A stretch of DNA of 64,000 nucleotides from positions 1 through 64,000 of the forward strand of contig JAFSQL010000012.1 in assembly GCA_017446585.1 (NCBI GenBank). The letters run 5' to 3'. Positions 41,107 through 51,883 of this stretch are shown here, piece after piece. Each line of letters starts with the position of its first letter. Position 1 is the stretch's first letter. Origin of the DNA: Paludibacteraceae bacterium (GTDB lineage Bacteria > Bacteroidota > Bacteroidia > Bacteroidales > Paludibacteraceae). Both the position numbers and the translations under genes were made by a program. A model generated the notes under the pieces. That model searched no databases and was not told where the DNA came from. It was given only the letters and a program-made list of their open reading frames with translations.

Positions 41107-41637
41107 TTAGTTCTTTAACGAAGCGAGTGCTGCCCATCTTGGGTCAATATTCGCATCGTTTTTTTTGTTGTCGTTGCCATCAGATTGGTATCGCTCCAAT
41201 TCCGCTATCATTGCAGCGTCACATTCGCCAGGTTTGTGAAGTCGTCTGAACGGCAAACAGAGTTCAACATTAGAATAAATAAGATCGTATAAGTCCAAAG
41301 ACTTGTCGTTGCTCGTTACTTCAATAAAGTGTCTGTCGTCTTCGTCATGGGGGTCGTTACCAACGGAGACGTAGATGTCTCCATCGTGATTGATTTCCAT
41401 GTTGACAGGCGAAAGGCAGCGATCGCATGGTACTTGGACGTTACCGTCTATAAGAAGGTGAACGTGGAATAAATCACCAGTCTTTTTTGCAAGTGCCTTG
41501 CATGAAATCGAACCCCCCAACAAAACGCCATTGCTTCTTTTTTGAAGGTCATGGTCGTCAAGCGTGCAGTTGATTTCTTCGCCTTCAGCGGTTAGTTCAT
41601 CAAGTGAGATGATGTAAAAATCGCTTTTCATTGTCAT
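41107..41637 (-). CDS. DUF177 protein (YceD-like)
   Basis: This 176-residue protein has the family cysteine motif CDRCLSPV and the acidic central region typical of YceD/DUF177, which is linked to 23S rRNA handling in bacteria and plants and is almost always upstream of rpmF, as here. The start may be 41637 or the second ATG two codons in. A TACCTTTG -7 element lies 15 bases upstream. Confidence 0.9.
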   Translation of the reverse strand: MTMKSDFYIISLDELTAEGEEINCTLDDHDLQKRSNGVLLGGSISCKALAKKTGDLFHVHLLIDGNVQVPCDRCLSPVNMEINHDGDIYVSVGNDPHDEDDRHFIEVTSNDKSLDLYDLIYSNVELCLPFRRLHKPGECDAAMIAELERYQSDGNDNKKNDANIDPRWAALASLKN

Positions 41638-41651
41638 AGCGAAAAACGCTG

Positions 41652-41659
41652 CAAAGGTA
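41652..41659 (-). promoter_or_regulatory. -7 promoter element for DUF177-rpmF
   Basis: TACCTTTG on the reverse strand, 15 bases before the first ATG. Confidence 0.6.
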
Positions 41660-41697
41660 GGAAAAAGTTGTAAAAGATGAATAAGCGGAGTGAAAAT

Positions 41698-42363
41698 TTA
41701 TGAGAAAAGCGAAAGTTGCCGTTTGTCATCGTTGTTTTTTTCGCTGATCGTTTCTTCTGTTTCCGTTTGTATTTCTTGCTTTTTCTTTACGGGAATTGGA
41801 ATGCTTACCTTGACGGCATCTCCAAAAAGAGATGGCAGTTCTTCTCGGTTTTGTTGTATCTCTTTTCCCGTTTCAGATGGTAAGGAGGGCGAGGTTGTTG
41901 TCTTGTCCTGTAATTTGGAAGAAGAATGTATTTCTGAGGATGTATTTGAGTCGTCGTTTAGTTGCCATGCTTGGGCGTCTTCGGGCGGTGTTTCGACAAT
42001 GCCATAGCGAACCCGAATGTCGTCCATGTCATAAGGGCGTGCTAAGAGTTTTCGCAGTTCGGTGAGTCGGCGTTTTGCGTTTAGAAGATGCTCAACGGCT
42101 TCCGTTCGTTTTGTTTCGTCTGATGTGTTTTTGGAAAGTCGTTGTTTGACGCCTGCCAGTTTTAGCCCGTCCACATCAATGAGATGTTGAATTGTTTTCA
42201 ACAGTTCAATGTCAGACTGCGTGTATTGGCGTCTTTTGGTGGGGGAACGGCGAATGACGATAAGGTCGGCAAAAACCTTGTCCCAGAAGCGCAGTTTGGA
42301 TTGTTCGACATGCAACAAGTCCGCAACTTCCTTGATTCCATAATATAACTTGTGGTTCGTCAT
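41698..42363 (-). CDS. MerR-type HTH regulator
   Basis: This 221-residue protein has an N-terminal MerR-like winged helix (YYGIKEVADLLHVEQSKLRFW, then RRQYTQSDIELLKTIQHLI) and a helical region to about 110. The acidic, low-complexity C-terminal tail is without an evident ligand domain. Such proteins near the lytic transglycosylase cluster are common in Bacteroidales; the signal is unknown. A TAACTTTA element at 42402-42409 (one mismatch) may be the -7 box. It is downstream of the transglycosylase on the same strand. Confidence 0.85.
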   Translation of the reverse strand: MTNHKLYYGIKEVADLLHVEQSKLRFWDKVFADLIVIRRSPTKRRQYTQSDIELLKTIQHLIDVDGLKLAGVKQRLSKNTSDETKRTEAVEHLLNAKRRLTELRKLLARPYDMDDIRVRYGIVETPPEDAQAWQLNDDSNTSSEIHSSSKLQDKTTTSPSLPSETGKEIQQNREELPSLFGDAVKVSIPIPVKKKQEIQTETEETISEKNNDDKRQLSLFS

Positions 42364-42401
42364 CGTTCCGTAATATGTAGGTCAGATGTTTTCGCTATGG
42401 G

Positions 42402-42409
42402 TAAAGTTA
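42402..42409 (-). promoter_or_regulatory. candidate -7 element for the MerR-type gene
   Basis: TAACTTTA on the reverse strand, one mismatch to the consensus, 39 bases before the start and next to the stop of the upstream gene. Confidence 0.35.
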
Positions 42410-42410
42410 T

Positions 42411-43814
42411 TTAATTTTTGATTTTAAGTCGTTGACCGATATTAAGCCGGTTGGATCTTAGATTGTTCCATTGACGTAATTGTTGGACGGAGACACCATG
42501 TCGATGCGCAATGGTTGAAAGATTGTCGCCACGTCGTACTGTATAGTAGGTGTCGCGCGTGTGTTGCCGAGTCTCTTTGTTTTGATTGTGTTTCTCTTCT
42601 GTGTTGGGAAGGGATGAAGGTTGCGTTTTGATGGGAGATTTGTCGATGGCGTAAATGCTGTCTTCCATTTCGACGAATTTCGTCGCATAGTTAAAAGGCA
42701 TCCGCAGAGTGTATTCTCCGTTTGGAATGATGTCTTTCCTGAATTGAGGATTGAGCATTTGCAGTTGATCGATAGGCATTCCTGTCGCATTTGAAATGGC
42801 AGCAAACGTTGTGCGTCGCATTATTCGAACCGTGTCAACCTTTGTGGGGAAGTCAATCTTGGCAGGGCAAATGTTATGTTGTGTGTGATAGTTCATCGCA
42901 TAGTTGGCGGCGATGAAAATGGGAACGTAGTTGCGTGTTTCTCGTGGCAAGAAGGGGTATATTTCCCAAAAGTTGCGTTTGCCTCCGCTGCGTCGAATGG
43001 CACGGTTGATGGTTCCCGGACCACAGTTGTATGCGGCTATGGCGAGATGCCAATCTTGGTATATGCGGAACAAGTCGCGCAGATAACGCGCCGCCGCCTC
43101 CGTTGACTTCACGGGGTCGCGTCGTTCGTCAACGAGCGAGTTGACTTGCAGACCGTACATCCTTGCCGTAGAGGGCATGAACTGCCATAGTCCTGCGGCT
43201 CCCGCTCTTGAAACGGCTCTTGGGTTGAGTGCTGATTCTATGATAGGGAGATATTTGAATTCAAGAGGGACTCCGTGTTTGTTCAGAATGTCGTCAAAGA
43301 TTGGGAAATAGTATTTCCCGATGCCAAGCATGTTTTCTACCAGGCGACGTCGTTTGCTGACATAAAGTGTAATGGCGCTTTTGACGCTGTTGTTGAATGG
43401 CATCTGAACTTCGTAGGGAAGTTTCTTTAGACGTTGCTCGTAGGTTTCGTCAGATGTCGTAACGTCGCCTTCGGTATAGCAGTTTTGGTAGTGTGCGTGA
43501 TGGGCGTAGTAAGACGTGGTGAGGGAGTCTAACGCCGTGTAGAAATCAAGAGGGACGTCAAAACCGTCATCCTCTTGTGTATAAAGATTTCTGTACGGGT
43601 CATCTTCGTCATTGCTCCACTTTTTGACTTGTTCGGATGCCGGGTGATTCTTGGACGAAGTGTTTTTCTTGTTCGTCCAAGACGGTTCGAAGTCATCGGG
43701 CATCGCCAACAACTCGTCCAAGTCGTCCGGCGGGTCAATGATTTGCGCGTTCGTTTTGGAAACGAAAGACAAGCATAAAACAAGGCTTGATATGAAGAAG
43801 AAACGAATACTCAT
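42411..43814 (-). CDS. membrane-bound lytic murein transglycosylase with LysM
   Basis: From the ATG at 43814 the protein has 467 residues: signal peptide ([17 protein letters not shown]), an SLT domain (about 180-330) with the catalytic Glu in [15 protein letters not shown] and the [17 protein letters not shown] and AYNCGPGTI motifs, and a C-terminal LysM ([20 protein letters not shown]). It is MltD-like and cleaves peptidoglycan glycan strands in the periplasm. A GTG further upstream overlaps the preceding gene and is less likely. The order parA-parB-DUF5683-transglycosylase is conserved in Bacteroidetes; the relA often found next is absent. Confidence 0.93.
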   Translation of the reverse strand: MSIRFFFISSLVLCLSFVSKTNAQIIDPPDDLDELLAMPDDFEPSWTNKKNTSSKNHPASEQVKKWSNDEDDPYRNLYTQEDDGFDVPLDFYTALDSLTTSYYAHHAHYQNCYTEGDVTTSDETYEQRLKKLPYEVQMPFNNSVKSAITLYVSKRRRLVENMLGIGKYYFPIFDDILNKHGVPLEFKYLPIIESALNPRAVSRAGAAGLWQFMPSTARMYGLQVNSLVDERRDPVKSTEAAARYLRDLFRIYQDWHLAIAAYNCGPGTINRAIRRSGGKRNFWEIYPFLPRETRNYVPIFIAANYAMNYHTQHNICPAKIDFPTKVDTVRIMRRTTFAAISNATGMPIDQLQMLNPQFRKDIIPNGEYTLRMPFNYATKFVEMEDSIYAIDKSPIKTQPSSLPNTEEKHNQNKETRQHTRDTYYTVRRGDNLSTIAHRHGVSVQQLRQWNNLRSNRLNIGQRLKIKN

Positions 43815-43831
43815 GGTTTGTAGTGTTGTTA

Positions 43832-44473
43832 TTAGAAGGTTAGGGTGCACTGCATCCCGAGTGTCGATTGCGGATTGGCGGAGAGAAGGTCAAATTGGGG
43901 TTGGAGATGAAGGGAGAGGTTGGGTGCGATGTCAAAGTCAAAAAGTTGTGCGTCCACGTATGCATCCAAAATGGTAAGCCCATAGAAAGCCACGGTTCCC
44001 AAAATGCAGTAGTCACGATAGCGACGGAATCGTATGTATCGAGATTGTAATGCTTGTGTGAGCCATCCGGTGTCAACACTCGTTTCGTCTTGGCCGTTCG
44101 GGATGAATTTGGTCCAGTAGTTGCTATTGGCGTCTCCATCGGCTATGGAAACATAGGCTCTTTTGTAATCGTGGTATTTCCCTGACGTATAAATGATGCC
44201 ATAAATGAGAGAAGCGTAACCTATATAGACGATCGGCGTTTTCCAATATTTATGATTATACCATTGTCCTAAGCCGAGACCTGGTATTAAAGCAAGGTAT
44301 ACCGCCTTTTGTGGATTGGGTGCCCATGTCTTTTCCTTCAGAGGAGAGGCGCCCAAACCATCTGTCTCCACAAATTGCGACGTGTCCGCCTGCGCTTGGG
44401 CAGGCTTTGGCGTGAGTGCCAACATCAGTAGCAAAAGAAAGCCTATTATATGTCCACCAAGGTATTTGATCAA
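43832..44473 (-). CDS. DUF5683 membrane protein
   Basis: This 213-residue protein has a signal-like N-terminus ([21 protein letters not shown]) and the DUF5683 core ([21 protein letters not shown], then [16 protein letters not shown]). Function is unknown. The start is TTG (44471-44473), 12 bases after the parB stop, because the only internal ATG would cut the signal in half. It sits between parB and the transglycosylase. Confidence 0.88.
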   Translation of the reverse strand: MIKYLGGHIIGFLLLLMLALTPKPAQAQADTSQFVETDGLGASPLKEKTWAPNPQKAVYLALIPGLGLGQWYNHKYWKTPIVYIGYASLIYGIIYTSGKYHDYKRAYVSIADGDANSNYWTKFIPNGQDETSVDTGWLTQALQSRYIRFRRYRDYCILGTVAFYGLTILDAYVDAQLFDFDIAPNLSLHLQPQFDLLSANPQSTLGMQCTLTF

Positions 44474-44485
44474 GAGGGTGCTTCT

Positions 44486-45367
44486 TTAGTGCATTACGCA
44501 GAGTTGGTTGTAAAGGACGTTTAACTCCTCGTCACTGTCAAAAGAGATGGTGATTTTGCCTTTCCCCTTCACCGAACGTATGAGCGAGATGTCGTGTCCT
44601 AACTTTTCTGCCATTTGCGACCGCATCACTTCATATTTTTGAGGGAGGAGTTGTTTCTCTTTTTTCGTGAAGACAGGGCGATTGTTCAGAATGTCACGCA
44701 CGATTTGTTCAACAGCCCTAACGGAAAGATGCTCTTCGATAATTCTGGCATAGAGGTCAAGTTGTTGGCGCGTGTCAACAAGTGAGATGATGGCACGCGC
44801 GTGAGCCATGTCAATCTTTCCTTCGGTAATGCCCACTTGAATTTCGGCTGGCAATTTGAGCAGACGAAGGTAATTGGTAATTGTGGCTCTTTTCTTTCCA
44901 ACCAGGTTGCTGAGTTTCTCTTGAGTGAGTTGTTGCTCGTCAATAAGTTTTTTGTACCCGAGAGCCAATTCTATGGCACTAAGGTCTTCACGTTGCAGGT
45001 TCTCAACGATTGCCATTTGCATCGCCTGATCGTCAGCCGCTGTCTTGATGTAAGCAGGAATCTTCTTGAGACCGGATTGTTTTGCCGCTCGAAACCTTCT
45101 TTCTCCACTGATGATTTGGTATTCTTTCTCTCCTGTTTTTCGAACCGTGATGGGTTGAATGATTCCCAATTCTTTGATGGAGGCGGCAAGGTCATCTATC
45201 GCCTCTTGGTCAAAGTGCGTTCTTGGCTGCTCGGGGTTAGGAAAAATGAGGTCAATGTCAATCTCACTAAAAGCGGAACTGCCTTTCGTCTCAACTTCCG
45301 TAGCCTCGCCTCCCAGAAGCGATTCCAGACCACGTCCGAGTTCAAATTTCTTTCGTTGTGCCATCAT
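44486..45367 (-). CDS. parB: chromosome partitioning protein ParB
   Basis: This 293-residue DNA-binding CTPase has the N-terminal ParB/Sulfiredoxin domain (PNPEQPRTHFDQEAID, ISGERRFRAAKQSG), the helix-turn-helix (TQEKLSNLVGKKRATITNYLRLL) and a C-terminal dimer domain. It loads at parS and spreads on DNA with ParA. It begins 25 bases after parA. No canonical parS was seen nearby. Confidence 0.96.
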   Translation of the reverse strand: MMAQRKKFELGRGLESLLGGEATEVETKGSSAFSEIDIDLIFPNPEQPRTHFDQEAIDDLAASIKELGIIQPITVRKTGEKEYQIISGERRFRAAKQSGLKKIPAYIKTAADDQAMQMAIVENLQREDLSAIELALGYKKLIDEQQLTQEKLSNLVGKKRATITNYLRLLKLPAEIQVGITEGKIDMAHARAIISLVDTRQQLDLYARIIEEHLSVRAVEQIVRDILNNRPVFTKKEKQLLPQKYEVMRSQMAEKLGHDISLIRSVKGKGKITISFDSDEELNVLYNQLCVMH

Positions 45368-45392
45368 CTTTTGCCACGTTACTAGTCCTAAT

Positions 45393-46160
<768 letters not shown>

Positions 46161-46205
46161 GATATTTCTGTTTGACAGAGAATGGAGAAAGAGGGTAACG
46201 AAACG

Positions 46206-46213
46206 CAAAGTTA
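46206..46213 (-). promoter_or_regulatory. -7 promoter element for parA
   Basis: TAACTTTG on the reverse strand. Confidence 0.5.
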
Positions 46214-46309
46214 TGAAATTAGACGAAATGAAGAAATAAAAAGAAGTCAACTCGGGCAATTGCATGGCGGCAATGTATTGGAACAAAATGAAGTGAATGA
46301 AAAAAACAT

Positions 46310-46317
46310 TACTTTTG
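46310..46317 (+). promoter_or_regulatory. -7 promoter element for uvrA
   Basis: TACTTTTG fits TAnnTTTG, 28 bases before the uvrA ATG. Confidence 0.45.
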
Positions 46318-46345
46318 TGAGAATATAGTTTTCTTCAAAAAAGAT

Positions 46346-49231
46346 ATGGGCGAGAAAGAAAGTAAGTCTGCCGCGGAGGAAAGGGCAAAGATGCTATCGG
46401 AGGGCATGAAGGAGGCGGAGCGATTGGGAGGCGCGGAAGGGTGCATTTGCGTGGAGGGTTGTCGCGTTCACAACTTGAAGAACGTTGATGTGAAGATTCC
46501 TCGTGGAAAATTGACAGTCTTGACGGGACTGAGTGGCAGCGGCAAGAGTTCCTTGGCTTTTGACACCCTGTATGCCGAGGGTCAACGTCGTTATATAGAG
46601 ACATTCAGTGCCTACGCTCGCAACTTTATTGGCAACTTGGAGCGTCCGGAAGCGGACAGCATCACGGGGTTAAGTCCCGTCATTGCCATTGAACAGAAGA
46701 CTACCAACCGCAATCCTCGTAGCACTGTCGGGACGACGACCGAAGTCTATGACTACTTGCGTTTGCTATATGCTCGGGCGGGAGAGGCATTTAGTTATGT
46801 CACGAGAGAAAGAATGATCAAATACAGTGACGACGAGTTACTTGAACTGATTGAGAAAGAGTATGACGGAAAGAAAGTGATGATTCTCGCTCCCATGGTG
46901 AGAGGACGCAAAGGACATTATCGCGAATTGTTCGAGCAAATCTTGCGACGAGGGTACCTCTATGCCCGTGTGGACGGAGATGTCATAGAGGTTATGAAGG
47001 GAATGAAGTTGGACCGATATAAGAACCATGACGTGGAGGTTGTCGTTGATCGTATGGCGATCAAAGCAGGTGACAATCGACGCTTGAAGACTTCGATAGG
47101 GACAGCGATGAAGTTGGGCGAAGGTGTGTTGATGTTGCTTGACATTTCTGATGGTTCGGTTCGCTATTTTTCAAGGCATCTGATGTGTCCTACAAGTGGA
47201 ATAAGTTATGGTGAACCCGCTCCACACAACTTCTCTTTCAATAGTCCGAAAGGAGCGTGCCCACGATGCAAGGGGCTTGGCTATGTCAGCGCGATTGACG
47301 AAGACCTGATGATGCCTAACAAAAACGTGAGCATCGGTGCGGGGGGAATACTTCCGATAGGAAAGGCGAAGAAGAGTATCATATTTTGGCAAATAGAGGC
47401 TATCGGTGAGAAGCATGGGTTTACGTTGGACACGCCGATAAAAGATATTCCTCGAGAGGGATTGGATGAGATTCTCTACGGAACGACCGAACGACTTCGC
47501 ATCAAAAACGAGGCATTGGGCAGTGGAAGCAACTATTACACAGATTATGAAGGCGTGGTGAAGTACATCCAGTTGCAGACGGGCAAGGATGCCAGTGCCA
47601 GTGAACAAAAATGGGCAAACCAGTTTGTCAAGGAAAAACCATGTCCTGAATGTCATGGTGACCGATTGAACAAAGAGGCGTTGCACTTTCTGATTGATGG
47701 TAAAAACATCAGTGAATTGTGCAGGATGGACATTGGTGAACTCAAGCGTTGGACGGATGAAGTAGAAACCCGAATGAGCGAACGACAAGCGCAGATTAGC
47801 CATGAGATACTGAAAGAAATAGGCAGCAGGCTTAGTTTCCTTGTAGATGTGGGGTTGGACTATCTCTCGTTGAATCGTTCGAGCGCGACGCTGAGCGGAG
47901 GTGAAAGCCAGCGTATTCGACTTGCCACGCAGTTGGGAAGCAGATTGGTCAACGTGTTGTATATTCTTGATGAACCAAGTATCGGTTTGCATCAAAGGGA
48001 TAATGAACGGCTCTTGGCGTCGTTGAAAAGATTGCGTGACATTGGCAATACGGTGATTGTCGTGGAGCATGACGAGGAGATGATGCGTTCGGCGGACTAT
48101 GTTCTCGATATTGGACCCGCCGCAGGACGAAACGGCGGTAACGTGGTGTTCTGTGGTAGTCCGAAACAAATGCTTCAGTCGGATACTTTGACGGCAAAAT
48201 ATCTTAGAGGCGATTTGCGAATAGAGTCAAGCGAGCGACGAGTAGGTAATGGTAAATCATTGCAGATAATCGGTGCTCGCGGCAATAACTTGAAAAACGT
48301 CAATGTGACATTTCCTCTTGGAAAGTTAATTGTCGTCAGTGGCGTGAGTGGCAGCGGAAAGTCAACGTTAATCAACGACACCTTGCAACCCATTCTTAGC
48401 CAAAAATTTTACAAGTCGTTGCAAGACCCTTTGCCTTACGAAGCCATTAAGGGAATTGAAAACATCGATAAAGTGGTGCTTGTAGATCAAAGTCCGATAG
48501 GAAGAACGCCGCGCAGCAATCCCGTGACTTACACCAAGATATTTGACGAAATACGGAACTTGTTTGCCGCCACGCCAGAGGCAAAAGTGCGAGGTTATAA
48601 GACAGGGCGTTTCTCCTTTAATACGAAGGGTGGACGTTGCGAGGCGTGTGGAGGGAATGGGTATAAGACTATCGAAATGAATTTCATGCCCGATGTCTAT
48701 TTGCCATGTCCTGAGTGTCACGGAAAGCGGTATAACCGTGAGACTCTTGAAGTGAAATTTAAGGGGAAGTCAATAGCGGACGTTTTGGACATGACATTCA
48801 ACCAGGCGGTGGAGTTTTTCGAGAACGTGCCGCAATTACTGTCTCGGCTAAAAGTCGTTCAGGCGGTTGGCCTTGGTTATCTCAAGTTGGGTCAAAGCAG
48901 CACGACGTTGAGCGGAGGAGAAAGTCAGCGTATCAAGTTGAGCACGGAGTTGTCGAAAAAAGATACGGGTAAGACTTTGTATATTTTGGATGAACCGACA
49001 ACGGGTTTGCATTTTGAAGATATTAGAGTGTTGTTGGGCGTTCTGAACCGACTTGTTGACAAAGGAAATACGGTAATAGTGATAGAGCATAACCTTGACG
49101 TAATTCGTTCTGCCGATTGGTTAATTGAAATGGGACCAGACGGAGGAAAATCGGGAGGTGAGGTCCTGTTTGAGGGAACACCTGAAGACCTTAAGAAAAA
49201 AGGAATTGGATATACAAGTAAGTATTTGTAA
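46346..49231 (+). CDS. uvrA: excinuclease ABC subunit A
   Basis: This 961-residue DNA-damage recognition ATPase has two ABC modules (Walker A GLSGSGKSS and GVSGSGKST), two signature blocks (LSGGESQRIRLA and LSGGESQRIKLS) and the C-terminal zinc module (CEACGGNGYKTIEMNF, CPECHGKRYN). The first zinc module reads CPTS where E. coli has CPxC, although the partner pair CPRC is intact. It has a 30-residue N-terminal extension. It works with UvrB and UvrC in nucleotide excision repair. Confidence 0.97.
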   Translation: MGEKESKSAAEERAKMLSEGMKEAERLGGAEGCICVEGCRVHNLKNVDVKIPRGKLTVLTGLSGSGKSSLAFDTLYAEGQRRYIETFSAYARNFIGNLERPEADSITGLSPVIAIEQKTTNRNPRSTVGTTTEVYDYLRLLYARAGEAFSYVTRERMIKYSDDELLELIEKEYDGKKVMILAPMVRGRKGHYRELFEQILRRGYLYARVDGDVIEVMKGMKLDRYKNHDVEVVVDRMAIKAGDNRRLKTSIGTAMKLGEGVLMLLDISDGSVRYFSRHLMCPTSGISYGEPAPHNFSFNSPKGACPRCKGLGYVSAIDEDLMMPNKNVSIGAGGILPIGKAKKSIIFWQIEAIGEKHGFTLDTPIKDIPREGLDEILYGTTERLRIKNEALGSGSNYYTDYEGVVKYIQLQTGKDASASEQKWANQFVKEKPCPECHGDRLNKEALHFLIDGKNISELCRMDIGELKRWTDEVETRMSERQAQISHEILKEIGSRLSFLVDVGLDYLSLNRSSATLSGGESQRIRLATQLGSRLVNVLYILDEPSIGLHQRDNERLLASLKRLRDIGNTVIVVEHDEEMMRSADYVLDIGPAAGRNGGNVVFCGSPKQMLQSDTLTAKYLRGDLRIESSERRVGNGKSLQIIGARGNNLKNVNVTFPLGKLIVVSGVSGSGKSTLINDTLQPILSQKFYKSLQDPLPYEAIKGIENIDKVVLVDQSPIGRTPRSNPVTYTKIFDEIRNLFAATPEAKVRGYKTGRFSFNTKGGRCEACGGNGYKTIEMNFMPDVYLPCPECHGKRYNRETLEVKFKGKSIADVLDMTFNQAVEFFENVPQLLSRLKVVQAVGLGYLKLGQSSTTLSGGESQRIKLSTELSKKDTGKTLYILDEPTTGLHFEDIRVLLGVLNRLVDKGNTVIVIEHNLDVIRSADWLIEMGPDGGKSGGEVLFEGTPEDLKKKGIGYTSKYL

Positions 49232-49333
49232 AACAGATAGATTTCTTTTCTTTTGACAGAAAAAATAACTCCTATATAGATTTTGGGAAAAGGAGCGGAG
49301 TTCTTTATAATGTCAAAAAAAATTAAGGAATTT

Positions 49334-49365
49334 TTTGTTAATTTGTTAAATTGTTGTTATATTTG
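49334..49365 (+). promoter_or_regulatory. promoter of the RprX-like gene
   Basis: -33 TTTG (49334-49337), 20-base spacer, -7 TATATTTG (49358-49365); both boxes match. The leader to 49446 contains a small hairpin (GCCTGGAACAGGC) and no other feature. Confidence 0.65.
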
Positions 49366-49445
49366 TGAAAATCTTTCGTGATTTCCTGCCTGGAACAGGC
49401 AAAGAATAAGGGATAGACCTTGTTCAAGAAAGCAAGTATAATGGC

Positions 49446-50981
49446 ATGACAAAGAGGTCAATTTGGATCATAGCGATTGTCTTGACTGTACTGATGGCGG
49501 TGTTGCTAATCGTGCAAGTGGTTCAGATGCGCGCGACAAGTGAGCGTATAGAGACGGAATTTGCCGAGAATGTGAACAAGTCCTTATACCAAATTGTCTC
49601 AATGCTCGAAGAACACGAAGTCGCCCGATACTTGAACGCCACGGCAGATGATTTTGTTCGGCAGGCAAAGGGAGATGAGGTGGAGAACATGAATTTCTTG
49701 ACACCGGGCGACACGTTGGATTTGTCGGAAACCTTGTTGGCTCCCAAAATCAATATGAGTGAGGGAAAGAGTGACGAGAGTTCGTTTGCCGAAACGAGTG
49801 ATGAGGTGTATGACCAGTATCGTCGTCGATTCTATAAGTCCAAGACGTTGCTTGACCAAGTGGCTTTGCGATGGATGACGGAGTTGGCGGGGTTGCCTAT
49901 CAATGAACGAATAAGGTTTGAGGACTTGGATGAGTTGATGTGTCGGGTGATGGATAACAACGGATTGCACTATCCGATGCATTATGTGATAGAGGATAAA
50001 GAAGGGCAAGTATATTATGAGCGGGCGACGGCTGGTGATTCGGCTCAAACCTTTTTGGACGAAATACCAGAAGCGAAAAAGGGTAATCCCAAGTATAAGA
50101 TTCGAATGTTTATGAGTGAAGGAAACGGTCGTCCTTATTATTTGGCCGTTTCGTTCTACAAGAAGCAGAGTTTCATGGAGCAGGCGTGGCATTTGCTGTT
50201 GCCTTCCATGCTGATAACGGCAATCATTTTCTTTCTCTTCCTTGTGGCGTTGGTGTTGATATTTCGGCAGACCAACTTGAACGAAATGAAAAACAATTTC
50301 ATCAACAACATGACGCACGAGTTGAAGACCCCGATTGCCAGCATCTCGCTTGCGTCGCAGATGTTAAACGACCCTTCGGTTTCAAAATCGGAAAGCATGG
50401 TGTCTCGATTGTCGCACACGATAGGCGAGGAAACGGAGCGTTTACGTTTGTTGGTCGAAAAGGTGTTGCAGACAACTTTGTATGCGACGGAAGCCAGAAA
50501 ACTTCACTTTGATGAAGTGAACGCAAATGAATTGGTGAAGAAATGTGCCGGAACCTTTATGTTGAACGTGCAGGACAAAGACGGTCAAATCAATTTGGAA
50601 TTGGATGCGGACAACGCATGGATAGAAGCGGACAAGATTCATTTTACCAACGTCGTTTATAATTTGATGGAGAACGCCTTGAAATATCGCCGTGCGGAAG
50701 TCCCTTTCGTTATGACCGTTGCGACGCGTAATGATGCTGAAGGCAATTTGTTGGTGAGTGTTCAAGACAATGGGATAGGAATCAAAAAAGAATATTTGAA
50801 ACATATATTCGAACGTTTTTATCGTGTGCCGACAGGGAATGTGCATGACGTTAAGGGATTTGGCCTTGGTCTGACGTATGTGGATGCCATTGTGCGAGCC
50901 CATGAGGGACGAATAGAAGTGGAGAGCGAACCTGGAGAAGGAACGAAATTTACAATCGTCTTACCGACTTTGGATGCGTGA
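49446..50981 (+). CDS. rprX: RprX-like sensor histidine kinase
   Basis: This 511-residue inner-membrane kinase has a first membrane helix (residues 6-27), a periplasmic region of about 220 residues, a second helix (250-275), HisKA with His291 (NNMTHELKTPIASIS), and HATPase (NLMENALKY, DNGIGIKKEY, GFGLGLTYVDAIV). There is no HAMP. Length, architecture and the adjacent regulator match Bacteroides RprX. The signal is unknown. The RprY-like gene starts 69 bases downstream. Confidence 0.85.
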   Translation: MTKRSIWIIAIVLTVLMAVLLIVQVVQMRATSERIETEFAENVNKSLYQIVSMLEEHEVARYLNATADDFVRQAKGDEVENMNFLTPGDTLDLSETLLAPKINMSEGKSDESSFAETSDEVYDQYRRRFYKSKTLLDQVALRWMTELAGLPINERIRFEDLDELMCRVMDNNGLHYPMHYVIEDKEGQVYYERATAGDSAQTFLDEIPEAKKGNPKYKIRMFMSEGNGRPYYLAVSFYKKQSFMEQAWHLLLPSMLITAIIFFLFLVALVLIFRQTNLNEMKNNFINNMTHELKTPIASISLASQMLNDPSVSKSESMVSRLSHTIGEETERLRLLVEKVLQTTLYATEARKLHFDEVNANELVKKCAGTFMLNVQDKDGQINLELDADNAWIEADKIHFTNVVYNLMENALKYRRAEVPFVMTVATRNDAEGNLLVSVQDNGIGIKKEYLKHIFERFYRVPTGNVHDVKGFGLGLTYVDAIVRAHEGRIEVESEPGEGTKFTIVLPTLDA

Positions 50982-51050
50982 GAGACTACACCTTAAATAA
51001 ATAGAGAAAACAAATACATAGAATAACAACCAAGTGAAACAGGAGGACTT

Positions 51051-51788
51051 ATGGAAAAACAAGTAAAATTATTGTTGTGCGAAGATGACGAGAATCTCGG
51101 CATGTTGCTCCGTGAATACCTTCAGAGCAAGGATTTCAAGGTAACCTTGGCGCAGGACGGAGAGGAAGGTTTGGCGGCCTTTTCGGAGGCGCGTGACGAA
51201 CGTTTCGACATTTGTGTCTTGGATGTCATGATACCTAAGAAAGATGGTTTCGAGTTGGCACGGGACATTCGAGAGATAGAGCCGGACGCTCCTATCATCT
51301 TTTTGACGGCGAAAAGCGACAAAGGGGACACGATAGAAGGTTTGCGCCTTGGTGATGATTACGTTCCGAAGCCGTTCTCGATGGAAGAACTTGTGTTGCG
51401 TATCAATAACGTGTTGCGTCGTTCGCGTGGAAAGGCGGATAAGAGCAAGGCGTTGTACAAGTTGGGTGAACTTGTCTTTGACACGCAGAAGCAAACCTTG
51501 ACACGTAGATTTACGGATGCTGAAGGAAAGTCAACCCTCAGCGTGCAAAAACTGACGACCAAGGAGAGTGAGTTGTTGGCGTTGCTCGCATCGAACGCGA
51601 ACAGCATCTTGGAGCGACAAGTGGCATTGAAAACCATCTGGAGTGAAGACACCTACTTCAACGCTCGCTCCATGGACGTGTATATCACCAAATTGCGCAA
51701 GCATTTGAAGGAAGACCCTTCTTTGGGAATCATCAATATCCACGGCAAAGGATATAAATTGATTGTTCCCAACTTGGAAGAAGTCTAA
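51051..51788 (+). CDS. rprY: RprY-like OmpR-family response regulator
   Basis: This 245-residue regulator has a receiver (acidic ED11-13, phospho-acceptor Asp58 in CVLDVMIPKKDG, conserved Lys107) and a C-terminal winged helix (LTTKESELLALLASNAN, YITKLRKHLKEDPSLGIINIHGKGY). The N-terminus (LLLCEDDENLGMLLREYLQ) is close to Bacteroides/Porphyromonas RprY. The beta4-alpha4-beta5 loop is unusual: LGDDYVPKPF lacks the Ala of the usual GADDY and has Pro for Thr. A hairpin with T-tract at 51884-51911 may end this transcript. Confidence 0.88.
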   Translation: MEKQVKLLLCEDDENLGMLLREYLQSKDFKVTLAQDGEEGLAAFSEARDERFDICVLDVMIPKKDGFELARDIREIEPDAPIIFLTAKSDKGDTIEGLRLGDDYVPKPFSMEELVLRINNVLRRSRGKADKSKALYKLGELVFDTQKQTLTRRFTDAEGKSTLSVQKLTTKESELLALLASNANSILERQVALKTIWSEDTYFNARSMDVYITKLRKHLKEDPSLGIINIHGKGYKLIVPNLEEV

Positions 51789-51851
51789 GTTGAAATCCCT
51801 TGTTGAGATTGAATTTTTCGCTTAAAATTCGTTCTTGACACATAAAATACT

Positions 51852-51859
51852 TATATTTG
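51852..51859 (+). promoter_or_regulatory. -7 promoter element for susC
   Basis: TATATTTG fits the consensus, 98 bases before the susC ATG. No clear -33 box. Confidence 0.5.
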
Positions 51860-51883
51860 TCCGTAAAAATGTCCTAAAGATTG

